From: Flammeovirgaceae bacterium 311
Lineage (GTDB): Bacteria; Bacteroidota; Bacteroidia; Cytophagales; Cyclobacteriaceae
Assembly: GCA_000597885.1 (NCBI GenBank)
Contig: CP004371.1
Location: 2,930,501-2,994,500 of the forward strand
DNA: 64,000 bases
Direction of reading: 5' to 3'
Part shown: positions 1 through 7,763 of the stretch, in pieces
How positions within the stretch are numbered: the stretch's first letter is position 1
How the letters are laid out: every line of letters begins with the position of its first letter
Translations under genes and position numbers: made by a program
Notes under the pieces: model-generated
What the model saw: the letters and a program-made list of their open reading frames with translations, nothing else
The model's database searches: none
What the model was told of the DNA's origin: nothing

Positions 1-460
1 CCCGCTAACGCCCAGCAGGCTCTCTACCTTTGCGCATGTGGTGAGCTGCGACCCGGTAGTGGTACATGATACACTGGCCTATGTAACCCTTAGAGGAGGC
101 ACCGCCTGCGGCGGTTTTACCAACCAGCTCGATATTATCAACATCAAAAACCCCCAATCGCCGGAGCTGCTGATTTCCCACCCCATGAGCAGCCCCTACG
201 GCCTGGCTTACGACGACGGCCTGCTGTTTATCTGCGAAGGCGAGCATGGCCTGAAAGTGTTTGATGTTACCAACATCCACACCATGAGCTCACGCCTGCT
301 GGATCATGAAGAGGGCATCGATGCTTTTGATGTAATTCCTTATGAGGAGGTGCTGATTATGATTGGCCGCGAGGGTTTGTATCAATATGATTACAGCGAT
401 CCTACTGATCTGAAACTGCTTAGCCGCCTCACCATAGAAAGAACAAAACCAATCAACTAA
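1..460 (+). CDS. LVIVD-repeat protein, C-terminal part (cut by window edge)
   Basis: The reading frame is open to the first base (codons begin at base 2), so this is the 3' end of a longer gene; the GTG at 38 is only an internal valine. About 152 residues remain. They contain the pattern of LVIVD beta-propeller repeats, short segments of the form 'LDIINIKNPQSPELL' and 'LKVFDVTN', each describing one blade. Such proteins are usually secreted or surface lipoproteins of Bacteroidota with unknown ligand. The stop codon TAA overlaps the ATG of the next gene by one base, so the two are probably translationally coupled. No signal peptide can be judged because the N-terminus is missing. Confidence 0.75.
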   Translation, partial: PLTPSRLSTFAHVVSCDPVVVHDTLAYVTLRGGTACGGFTNQLDIINIKNPQSPELLISHPMSSPYGLAYDDGLLFICEGEHGLKVFDVTNIHTMSSRLLDHEEGIDAFDVIPYEEVLIMIGREGLYQYDYSDPTDLKLLSRLTIERTKPIN

Positions 461-1266
461 TGAAAAATTGCTTCAGGACTACTGTTTTGTCTATTCTCCT
501 GCTCTTTACTGCAGTTACCTTTGCCTCGGCACAGGATTACAGGTACAAAGCAAAGGTAGTACTCATGAATGGTGATGTAATCAACGGACGGCTCTCGGAG
601 CCCTGGTCGGGCGGCAATTTATACCTGTACGTATCTGAAAATACGCTTCTGGAGATTAACTCTTCAGATATCAGGAAGCTGAAACAGGAACAGCTGAATG
701 GTAAAAAGAGCTCCCATAGCTTAAACAAGTTAAGCGACAGAGGCGCATACGGCAGGCAGGAAGGTTTTTACCACCACGCCTTTGCCGGACTCTCTTTTGG
801 AGAACATGATACAAATGCCAGCCTGGGAATGGTGAACGGTTACCGCTTCAATAAGCTGGTTTCACTGGGACTGGGCGTTAATTACGACAGATTTGATCAG
901 GCTTCCGCACTGCCCATTTATCTTCAGCCCAGGCTGCATCTGAAAAATGATAAATTAAGTCTGTACTGTTTTACCGACCTGGGCTATAGCCCTGCCTGGC
1001 AAAATAAAGGAGTAGGACACGATATGTATGTGGTCAATACAACAGGAGGCCTGATGGGCCAGGCGGGTATGGGCTATCAGCTTAATTTTGCAAAATCGGC
1101 CCTGAATTTTACGCTGGGCTATAAACTGCAAAAAATAGAGGTGCATTCTGAAGTGTACAACTATTATTATACTGAACCGGGGGGCATTCTACCCTCAAAA
1201 ATAATTGACATTCAGGAGAAAAGACTCATCAGGCGGGTAGCATTTACAGTTGGCTTAATGCTGTAA
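460..1266 (+). CDS. Putative outer-membrane beta-barrel protein
   Basis: 268 residues with a clear signal peptide (hydrophobic stretch ending in 'FASAQ', cleavage near residue 25). Residues about 30-75 form a small N-terminal part with 'VVLMNGDVINGRLSEP', resembling the short beta domain that precedes barrels in many Bacteroidota proteins. From about residue 105 the chain alternates aromatic and glycine-rich amphipathic strands ('HAFAGLSFGEHD', 'LGLGVNYDRF', 'AGMGYQLNF') and ends in 'VAFTVGLML', typical of a closing beta-strand. The function is unknown; it may be a partner of the LVIVD protein it overlaps by one base. A strong hairpin terminator follows, closing the operon. Confidence 0.6.
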   Translation: MKNCFRTTVLSILLLFTAVTFASAQDYRYKAKVVLMNGDVINGRLSEPWSGGNLYLYVSENTLLEINSSDIRKLKQEQLNGKKSSHSLNKLSDRGAYGRQEGFYHHAFAGLSFGEHDTNASLGMVNGYRFNKLVSLGLGVNYDRFDQASALPIYLQPRLHLKNDKLSLYCFTDLGYSPAWQNKGVGHDMYVVNTTGGLMGQAGMGYQLNFAKSALNFTLGYKLQKIEVHSEVYNYYYTEPGGILPSKIIDIQEKRLIRRVAFTVGLML

Positions 1267-1302
1267 CGCTTGCTCTGGAGTGATCTCAGCTCTGATTATT
1301 GA

Positions 1303-1334
1303 ATGGCACAGCACTAACGGGCTGTGCCATTTTT
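1303..1334 (+). terminator. Rho-independent terminator after the LVIVD/barrel operon
   Basis: A perfect 10-bp stem (ATGGCACAGC / GCTGTGCCAT) encloses an 8-base loop and runs into a T-tract. It lies 37 bases after the stop codon of the barrel gene. Confidence 0.85.
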
Positions 1335-1552
1335 AATTTATTACTGTTAAGGGCTGCGCTGTAAAATCTGCAGAAAATTTTAAAACGCACTTTAGTCTCC
1401 CTGTTACATGCTCGCAGAGCATATGATTTCTACCGTGGGCTTCCGCAGCAACAGTTTACCTCAACTATTTGTTATTCAGTCTTTTTTTTGGTAGATTCAT
1501 TACCTGTTAAATCAGAATCTTCTGTTTTCTGAAAACAAGGACCACGTTTTTC

Positions 1553-4500
1553 ATGAGGTCATTCAACTTATTTACATATACCCGCACTTTTGCATGGGCA
1601 CTATTAGCCTGGTTAGCAGCAGTAGGTGTGGGTTGTCCCGTAAATCTTTATGCCCAGGATAATGAAATCAAATTCAAGTCGCTTACATCCAGGGAGGGTC
1701 TCTCCAGTAGTCTGGTATGGAGCATGGCACAGGATCAGCATGGGTTTATCTGGATAGGAACTAATGATGGGCTGAATGTATACAATGGATACGAATTCAA
1801 GACCTACCGGCACCTGGAAACAGATACAACCTCCATCACGCATAATTACACCTCTTCCCTGCTTTACGACAGCAACAACCGTTTGTGGGTGGGAACTCCC
1901 CATGGCCTTGACCTCTACAATGCAGAAAAAGATAATTTTACCCATTACAAACCTGGCAGCAAAACCGATAACAGGCATAATAATATTTTGTGGGTATATG
2001 AAGACCGGCAGCAAAACATCTGGACGGGTACCAACAGCGGCATGAGCTTCTATGATGAAGCAACAAAAAAATTTGAAACCTCCCCCATGCCTGCCAGCAT
2101 GGGCATCACCACTCAGGTAACGGCTCTGCTGCAGGATAAAAAAGGCCGCTACTGGCTGGGAACCGAGGAGGGCCTTTATGCCTATTCTCCCCAGCAGAAA
2201 AGCTTCACTGTATACAGATCCAATAAAAGTGATCCTGCTTCCATTGCCACCGATCACATCTATACCCTATACGAAGACAGCCGGGGAGATATCTGGGTGG
2301 GAACATCCGAAGGACTTAGCCTGTATAAGCCAGAAGAAAAGGGATTTACGCATTTCAGGCTCGAGCATCCTTATTATTACACTAAAAATTTCAGTGCGGT
2401 CCGCTGTATGGTAGAAGGCCGTGATGGCAATCTCTGGGTGGGTACTTATGAAGGAGGCGTCAAAAAATTTAATGTTACTTCGCAAACGTTTACGACTTAT
2501 TTAAATGATCCCCGAGACCCCTACAGCCTGGTAGATAATGCTGTAAAAGATATCCTGATTGACCAAACTGGTGGTTTATGGATCTCTACCTTTAGGGGAA
2601 TAGGGTTTGCCGATCATTACCAGCTGCAGTTTGATCATCTGGAACACCATGAGTACGATCCAAACAGCCTGACAGATAACTATATCACCTCTCTTTTTAA
2701 AGACAGCAAAGACAACCTTTGGTCGGGTAACCGCAATGGAATCTCCCGCTTTGACCCTAACACCCAAAAATTCACTCATTACAAACACGATCCTGCCGAT
2801 CAATCTTCCATAGCCGATGGCGCCGTTATCCATATGAGCGAAGATACCGAAGGCAATCTGTGGAGTATCACGCATATAGGCATTGTAAACAGCTTCGATC
2901 CCGGAACTAAAACCTTCAGACGGTATGAGGCAGATCCTGGAGACAGCAGCAGCATTCAGGAACATTCTAACTTTGTACTTTGCACACAGGATGGAGGAGT
3001 TTGGGTAAGCTTCCGGCAGGGCATTAGCCTCAAGGATAAAGACGGAAAAGGTTTTACCCACTTTTATTTACCTGATTCCATTTCACTAGGTGGAATCAAA
3101 TTTATGTTCGAAGACTCCCGGGAAAACCTGTTAGCCGTGGGCGGAGGAACTATCTATAAGTTTGACCGGAGCAGCGGTGCTTTTTCTTTCTATCAGGCAA
3201 TTCCTGATTCTTTGATCCCCTTTCAGACCACTGATATTCTGGAAGACAGGAATAACAATTTATGGATAGGAAGTGCTTATTCAGGGCTTATTTTTTATAA
3301 TCCCGATAAGGATTCTTTAAGACTCTACACCAACAAAGGAGATTTACCGGATCTGTACATCAAAGGCATACTGGAAGACCGGCTTGGGAACCTCTGGCTC
3401 AGTACAAACAATAGCCTGTGCAAGTTTAACCCAACCTCGGGGCAATATACCATCTACGATCAGGCTGACGGGCTAAAAAACTCCGAATTCAACATGTGGG
3501 ACTGCGTAAGAGCGGCAGATGGCAGGATGTACTTTGGTGGCAATTATGGTATAAGCGCCTTTTATCCCGGGCAGATCCTTAAAAACCCGAACAAACCCAA
3601 AGTAGTGGTTACCAACTTTCAGTTATTTAACAAAGCAGTACCTATCGGAGAAAATTCTCCACTGAAAAAGTCTATCACTGAAACATCTTACCTTGAGCTG
3701 GATTATAAGCAAAGTGTGCTTTCATTCGAGTTTGTGGCGCTAAATTTCAATTCTCCTGAAAAAAATCAGTATGCCTACCGCATGCTTGGGTTTGATAATG
3801 ACTGGAATTACTCCGGCACACGCCGGTATGCTACCTACACTAATTTACCTCCGGGTAAAACCTATATCTTTCAGGTAAAAGCCTCTAACAATGCCGGTGT
3901 CTGGAATGAGGAGGGAACTTCTATCCAGATCTATATCCAGCCGCCTTTCTGGATTACCTGGTGGTTCTACACCCTGCTGGCAAGTTTCATAATTGCCTGT
4001 CTCTGGCTGTTCTACCACTGGCGTAGCCGTCAGCATTATCTTCAGCGCAGGGAACTGGAGGTAAAGGTAAAGGAAAGAACAGAAGAGGTAGAAGCACAGA
4101 AGGAGGTACTGGAAGCACACGCCAACCACCTGAAATCTGCCAATCAAGAAATCAAGCGGAAAAACAAAAAGATAATCAGGCAGTCGAACAAGCTGAAGGC
4201 CCTGGACCAGCTAAAATCGCAATTCCTGCAAAATATTTCGCATGAGTTTCGCACGCCGCTCACGCTTATTCTCGTGCCGCTGGAAGAAATGCTCTCCGCA
4301 TCCCAGTCTAATGCAGATACAAAAGGGCAGCTGTCTGTTATGAACCGGAATGCCCGGCGGCTCCTGCAGCTGATTAACCAGCTACTTGACCTATCAAAGC
4401 TGGAAAACGGCAGCGTTCCCATGGAGTTATCGCCTAAAAACATCATCCAATTTATAAAGTCTGCCGCTTTATCGTTTGAGTCCCTGGCTAAAAAACACAG

Positions 4501-5836
4501 GATCGATTACAGTTTCTTTTGCCATGAAGCAGAGATTATCACGCCTTTCGATGCAGACAAGCTGGAAAAGATCATGTACAACCTGATCTCCAATGCCTTT
4601 AAATTTACGCCTGAAGGGGGAAGCATAAAAGTAGGTGTAAAATCGCTGGAGCTAACCGAAAGCGGCGATTCTAACAGGCAGGTAAAACAGCAGCAGTACG
4701 TACAAATTACCGTGAGCGATACAGGCGCCGGAATTTCTGCAGAACACCTGCCCTATATTTTTGACAGGTTTTACCAGGCAGAACCATCGCTGGTCCGAAA
4801 AAGCGACGGCACCGGTATTGGACTGGCCCTAACCAGAGAGTTGGTAAAGCTACATGGCGGAAAAATAAAAGTAAGCAGCGAACCCGGGCAAGGCACCTGT
4901 TTTACAGTACTGCTACCCCTGATGGAACAGACTGTCGAACAATCCACTCCAGCAGACATAACAGCGCCAGAAGTAACATTAGCAGCATTGGGGGAAGAAA
5001 GTGCAGATTACAGCAACGATACGCCAGCTGTTTTGCCCAACAAGGCAGCGCCTCTATTGCTGATCGTTGAGGATAATCCGGATTTGCGGCAGCAGATAAA
5101 AAGAATTTTCTCTGCTGACTTCAAGGTGGAAGAAGCCTCCGATGGTACGGAGGGGTGGCAGAAAGCAGTTGAATGCATGCCTGACTTTATTATATCGGAT
5201 GTAATGATGCCCGGAAAAGATGGACTGGCGCTGTGTAATCAGCTAAAAAACAGCCCCGATACCAGCCACATTCCCACCATTCTGCTATCGGCCCGGATAG
5301 ACGGCGAAGAAGCCGGCCTGCGCATAGGTGCCGATGATTACATTACCAAACCTTTCAATGCCAAAACCCTGGTGTTGAAAGTAAAAAATCTGCTTAAAAC
5401 ACGCCAGAAATTCAGAGAAGCCTTATGCAGAGAATTAGGCGTGCAGCCGCTGGCCACGGCTCCTGAAACAGCTGCCATTAATCCACAGGACAAACAGTTC
5501 CTGGAGCAGGCTTCTGAAATTGCCCTGAATCACCTGACCGATGCTGATTTTGATATGGAGCTGTTTTACCGCGAACTGGGCATGAGCAGAACCCTGGTGT
5601 ACAAGAAGCTGAAGTCATTAACCGGTCTGGGTCCTAATGAGTTTATCCGCCGTATTCGCCTGAACAAAGCTTCCAGTCTGCTGCTGAAGGGCAAGTATTC
5701 CATATCAGAAGTGATGTTCGAGACTGGCTTTAACCATCGCTCTTATTTTATTAAATGCTTCAGAGGCGAATTCGGGCATTTACCTTCCGAACATGCCTCC
5801 AGCCAGAAAGCACTGCCCGCTCTTCAGCAGGAGTAA
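1553..5836 (+). CDS. Hybrid two-component system regulator (HTCS), PUL sensor
   Basis: 1427 residues with the full HTCS architecture in one chain. It has a signal peptide ending near 'LYAQ'. About 14 two-component-regulator propeller repeats ('GFIWIGTNDGLNVYNG', 'GNLWVGTYEGGVKKF' and similar) span residues ~35-690. A Y_Y_Y domain follows (~735-795), then one membrane helix (~800-823) and a coiled coil. The HisKA box has H897 ('NISHEFRTP'), the ATPase domain has 'GTGIGLAL', the receiver has D1216 ('ISDVMMPGKDG'), and an AraC-type DNA-binding domain ends the chain (~1325-1415). In this family the periplasmic propellers bind a glycan fragment and the AraC domain activates the PUL. All phospho-acceptor residues are present, so it should be functional. 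It stands alone at the regulatory end of the locus, so it is the natural activator of the genes that follow. Its ligand cannot be read from the sequence. Confidence 0.95.
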   Translation: MRSFNLFTYTRTFAWALLAWLAAVGVGCPVNLYAQDNEIKFKSLTSREGLSSSLVWSMAQDQHGFIWIGTNDGLNVYNGYEFKTYRHLETDTTSITHNYTSSLLYDSNNRLWVGTPHGLDLYNAEKDNFTHYKPGSKTDNRHNNILWVYEDRQQNIWTGTNSGMSFYDEATKKFETSPMPASMGITTQVTALLQDKKGRYWLGTEEGLYAYSPQQKSFTVYRSNKSDPASIATDHIYTLYEDSRGDIWVGTSEGLSLYKPEEKGFTHFRLEHPYYYTKNFSAVRCMVEGRDGNLWVGTYEGGVKKFNVTSQTFTTYLNDPRDPYSLVDNAVKDILIDQTGGLWISTFRGIGFADHYQLQFDHLEHHEYDPNSLTDNYITSLFKDSKDNLWSGNRNGISRFDPNTQKFTHYKHDPADQSSIADGAVIHMSEDTEGNLWSITHIGIVNSFDPGTKTFRRYEADPGDSSSIQEHSNFVLCTQDGGVWVSFRQGISLKDKDGKGFTHFYLPDSISLGGIKFMFEDSRENLLAVGGGTIYKFDRSSGAFSFYQAIPDSLIPFQTTDILEDRNNNLWIGSAYSGLIFYNPDKDSLRLYTNKGDLPDLYIKGILEDRLGNLWLSTNNSLCKFNPTSGQYTIYDQADGLKNSEFNMWDCVRAADGRMYFGGNYGISAFYPGQILKNPNKPKVVVTNFQLFNKAVPIGENSPLKKSITETSYLELDYKQSVLSFEFVALNFNSPEKNQYAYRMLGFDNDWNYSGTRRYATYTNLPPGKTYIFQVKASNNAGVWNEEGTSIQIYIQPPFWITWWFYTLLASFIIACLWLFYHWRSRQHYLQRRELEVKVKERTEEVEAQKEVLEAHANHLKSANQEIKRKNKKIIRQSNKLKALDQLKSQFLQNISHEFRTPLTLILVPLEEMLSASQSNADTKGQLSVMNRNARRLLQLINQLLDLSKLENGSVPMELSPKNIIQFIKSAALSFESLAKKHRIDYSFFCHEAEIITPFDADKLEKIMYNLISNAFKFTPEGGSIKVGVKSLELTESGDSNRQVKQQQYVQITVSDTGAGISAEHLPYIFDRFYQAEPSLVRKSDGTGIGLALTRELVKLHGGKIKVSSEPGQGTCFTVLLPLMEQTVEQSTPADITAPEVTLAALGEESADYSNDTPAVLPNKAAPLLLIVEDNPDLRQQIKRIFSADFKVEEASDGTEGWQKAVECMPDFIISDVMMPGKDGLALCNQLKNSPDTSHIPTILLSARIDGEEAGLRIGADDYITKPFNAKTLVLKVKNLLKTRQKFREALCRELGVQPLATAPETAAINPQDKQFLEQASEIALNHLTDADFDMELFYRELGMSRTLVYKKLKSLTGLGPNEFIRRIRLNKASSLLLKGKYSISEVMFETGFNHRSYFIKCFRGEFGHLPSEHASSQKALPALQQE

Positions 5837-6371
5837 CGACAGGCAAAAAGACAAGCAAAAAACCCTTGCCTGAAAGCACCCCCCCCTGCTGCATCGTTCA
5901 TTCCTTAAGTCTGCTATAGCTTCTCCTATCACTAAAGATCCTGTTTCCATCAGAAGCTATTTCTGCTGTTAAAGCAGACTGGCGGCATTCTGCCTTCAGG
6001 CATACAGCCTGTTAATTTCCCCTGGTTTGGAAGTTACTTTCCTGGCATATTATGCTGCACCAAAAGGCCTCCGCACCATTCCACCACTCTCACTAATTGC
6101 ATTTTTTTAATCAAATGGTGGCAGGCAATCCTTTTCTGCTTTTCGCTTTTTCTTATGCAAGCGAAAATAACCCGCTATGCCGCATTAAAATGAAAAAGCT
6201 TTGTTTTTAAGCTCCTGAAGCCGATGTGCACATATTGCTCATCCAAAAAAAGCAATATGTGCTCCCCCTCGCCGGCAAAAAAATATTAGTTTGATCACAG
6301 TAATTCACAGGATTACTTAGCAATCGACAGAAACCAACAATTGTTTTTTTCCAACCCAACCCCAACTGACT
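5837..6371. other. Intergenic region between the two regulators
   Basis: 535 bases without a credible gene. It holds a weak 7-bp inverted repeat just after the HTCS stop (5840-5846 with 5866-5872, no T-tract), a perfect 12-bp inverted repeat at 6228-6262, and two ACAG words 10 bases apart at 6297-6310, about 65 bases before the GntR start codon. The last third should contain the GntR promoter; no certain -33/-7 pair is visible. Confidence 0.5.
6228..6262. repeat. Perfect 12-bp inverted repeat upstream of the GntR regulator
   Basis: GCACATATTGCT is followed after 11 bases by AGCAATATGTGC, its exact reverse complement. There is no T-tract after the right arm (C-rich sequence follows), so it does not look like a terminator. 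It lies 109 bases before the GntR gene and could be an operator (autoregulation) or an RNA hairpin in the leader. Confidence 0.5.
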
Positions 6372-7418
6372 ATGTTTACTACTAAATGCAAACCCGACAT
6401 TTTTAAGGACTTTCTGGAAATTGATGAAGATTCTAAAATTCCAAAATACCAGCAACTGGTAGATACCTTCATCAACGACATTGAAATAGGCATGGTAAAG
6501 ATCGGAGAGAAGATGCCTTCCATCAATGAAACCAGCGAAGAGTTTTACCTGTCGCGCGATACTGTTATTAAGGCATACGAATTACTACGCAACAGGGGAA
6601 TTATCACTGCTGTAAAAGGCAAGGGATTTTATGTGAGCAGCACCGCCAAAAACAAGGGGAAAAGAATACTCCTGTTATTCAACAAGCTTAGCGATCATAA
6701 AAAAACGATCTACAATTCCTTTGTCAGCAATTTGCCCGAAGATTCAATAGTAGATTTACAGGTACATAATTGTGATTCGGCAGTACTGGAAAAAATAATC
6801 ATCGAAAACCTGGGCAAGTATGACTACTATGTAATTATGCCGCACCTGAAAACAGAAACAGAAAGTGTTAAAGCGGCTATCAATAAAATTCCGAAAGATA
6901 AACTAGTGCTCGTTAACAAAGATCTGGACCATATTGACGGAGACTATGCCTGTGTTTACGAAGATTTTGAGCAGGATATTTATGAAGGTTTAACTTTTGG
7001 ACTGAATCAGATAAAAAATTACTCCAAGCTCTACCTGGTTTTTCCCAGCTCAAATTATTACTGCTCCGGCATCAAGAATGGCTTTATTAAATTCTGCGCC
7101 AGGAATAATTTTGACTGGGACATCACCAATGATTCAACCCAGATAAATATTAAGCCCGGTGAGTTGTTTATAGTGATCGAGGAAACCGACCTGGTGGATG
7201 TAATCAAACAAACCACTACCAAAGAACTGAAACTGGGAGTGGATGTTGGTTTGATCTCTTATAACAGCACCCCTTTCAAAGAAATTTTAGCAGGCGGGAT
7301 CAGTGTTTTAAGTACTGATTTTGAAAGAATGGGAAGCACCATTGCCCAGATGATCATGAATAAAACTAAAAGCAAGGTTAAGAATCCTTTTTCTTTTACA
7401 AGAAGAAATTCGATTTAG
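6372..7418 (+). CDS. GntR-family transcriptional regulator with sugar-binding domain
   Basis: 348 residues. Residues ~15-85 are a GntR winged helix: 'IPKYQQLVDTFINDIEIG', 'KMPSINETSEEFYLSRDTV', 'YELLRNRGIITAVKGKGFYV'. The rest (~95-335) looks like a periplasmic-binding-protein/LacI-type effector fold ('ILLLFNKLSDHKKTIYNSF', 'FKEILAGGISVLSTDFERMG'). It ends in 'NPFSFTRRNSI', a tail common in Bacteroidota regulators of this type. Family members bind a sugar or sugar phosphate and usually repress; fucose and arabinose regulators of Bacteroidota have this design. Placed between the HTCS and the first glycosidase gene, it probably senses an intracellular product of the PUL, plausibly rhamnose or a uronate derivative. 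That ligand is an inference from the neighbours. Confidence 0.85.
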   Translation: MFTTKCKPDIFKDFLEIDEDSKIPKYQQLVDTFINDIEIGMVKIGEKMPSINETSEEFYLSRDTVIKAYELLRNRGIITAVKGKGFYVSSTAKNKGKRILLLFNKLSDHKKTIYNSFVSNLPEDSIVDLQVHNCDSAVLEKIIIENLGKYDYYVIMPHLKTETESVKAAINKIPKDKLVLVNKDLDHIDGDYACVYEDFEQDIYEGLTFGLNQIKNYSKLYLVFPSSNYYCSGIKNGFIKFCARNNFDWDITNDSTQINIKPGELFIVIEETDLVDVIKQTTTKELKLGVDVGLISYNSTPFKEILAGGISVLSTDFERMGSTIAQMIMNKTKSKVKNPFSFTRRNSI

Positions 7419-7514
7419 AATAATGACATACATGCTGCCCGCTTTCCGGGCCTACAGGTCTCTTCCATAAAAAGTTTTTTCCAAGACAGAGACTGTTTGT
7501 AAAGTTTAACCCTA

Positions 7515-7544
7515 AAAAAGGCTGGCGCAGCGCCAGTCTTTTTG
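7515..7544 (+). terminator. Rho-independent terminator after the GntR gene
   Basis: A GC-rich stem (CTGGCG / CGCCAG, extended by flanking A-tract/T-tract pairing) is followed by TCTTTTTGCTTTT. It sits about 100 bases after the GntR stop codon. Confidence 0.75.
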
Positions 7545-7663
7545 CTTTTATCACATATTGGCAACAGAAGCAAAGGCAGCTCTTTAAAAGCTTGGAAGCA
7601 TATAAACTACCTCTATCCCACTCTGGCCAAAACTCCTGAAGTAGGTGACTGGTACAGAGGCAC

Positions 7664-7675
7664 ACAGCACAGTAT
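7664..7675 (+). promoter_or_regulatory. Recurrent PUL leader element, copy 1
   Basis: ACAGCACAGTAT, 11 of 12 matches to the consensus ACAGTACAGTAT seen before several PUL operons. It lies 89 bases before the start codon of the GH78-like gene and has the same orientation relative to that gene as the other copies have to theirs. Confidence 0.5.
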
Positions 7676-7763
7676 GCATCATTAAAAATAGTACCTTAGA
7701 TTTCATTCCCTAAGACCCTATTTGCCTGAAACCCAGACTTACCAGAACATAACAGAAGGGATC

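Larger units (their letters stand above)
7419..7763. other. Intergenic region before the rhamnosidase gene
   Basis: 345 bases with no gene. It contains a hairpin terminator for the GntR gene (about 7515-7544) and one copy of the recurrent PUL leader element (7664-7675). An in-frame ATG at 7722 would add 14 residues ahead of the signal peptide of the next gene; it is not preferred. Confidence 0.6.

Noticed and set aside
1613-2257. Long minus-strand open frame within the HTCS gene
   Set aside because: Opposite-strand shadow of a strongly conserved propeller region; no start context or recognisable domain.
5840-5872. Terminator after the HTCS gene
   Set aside because: Only 7 paired bases around a 19-base loop and no T-tract.
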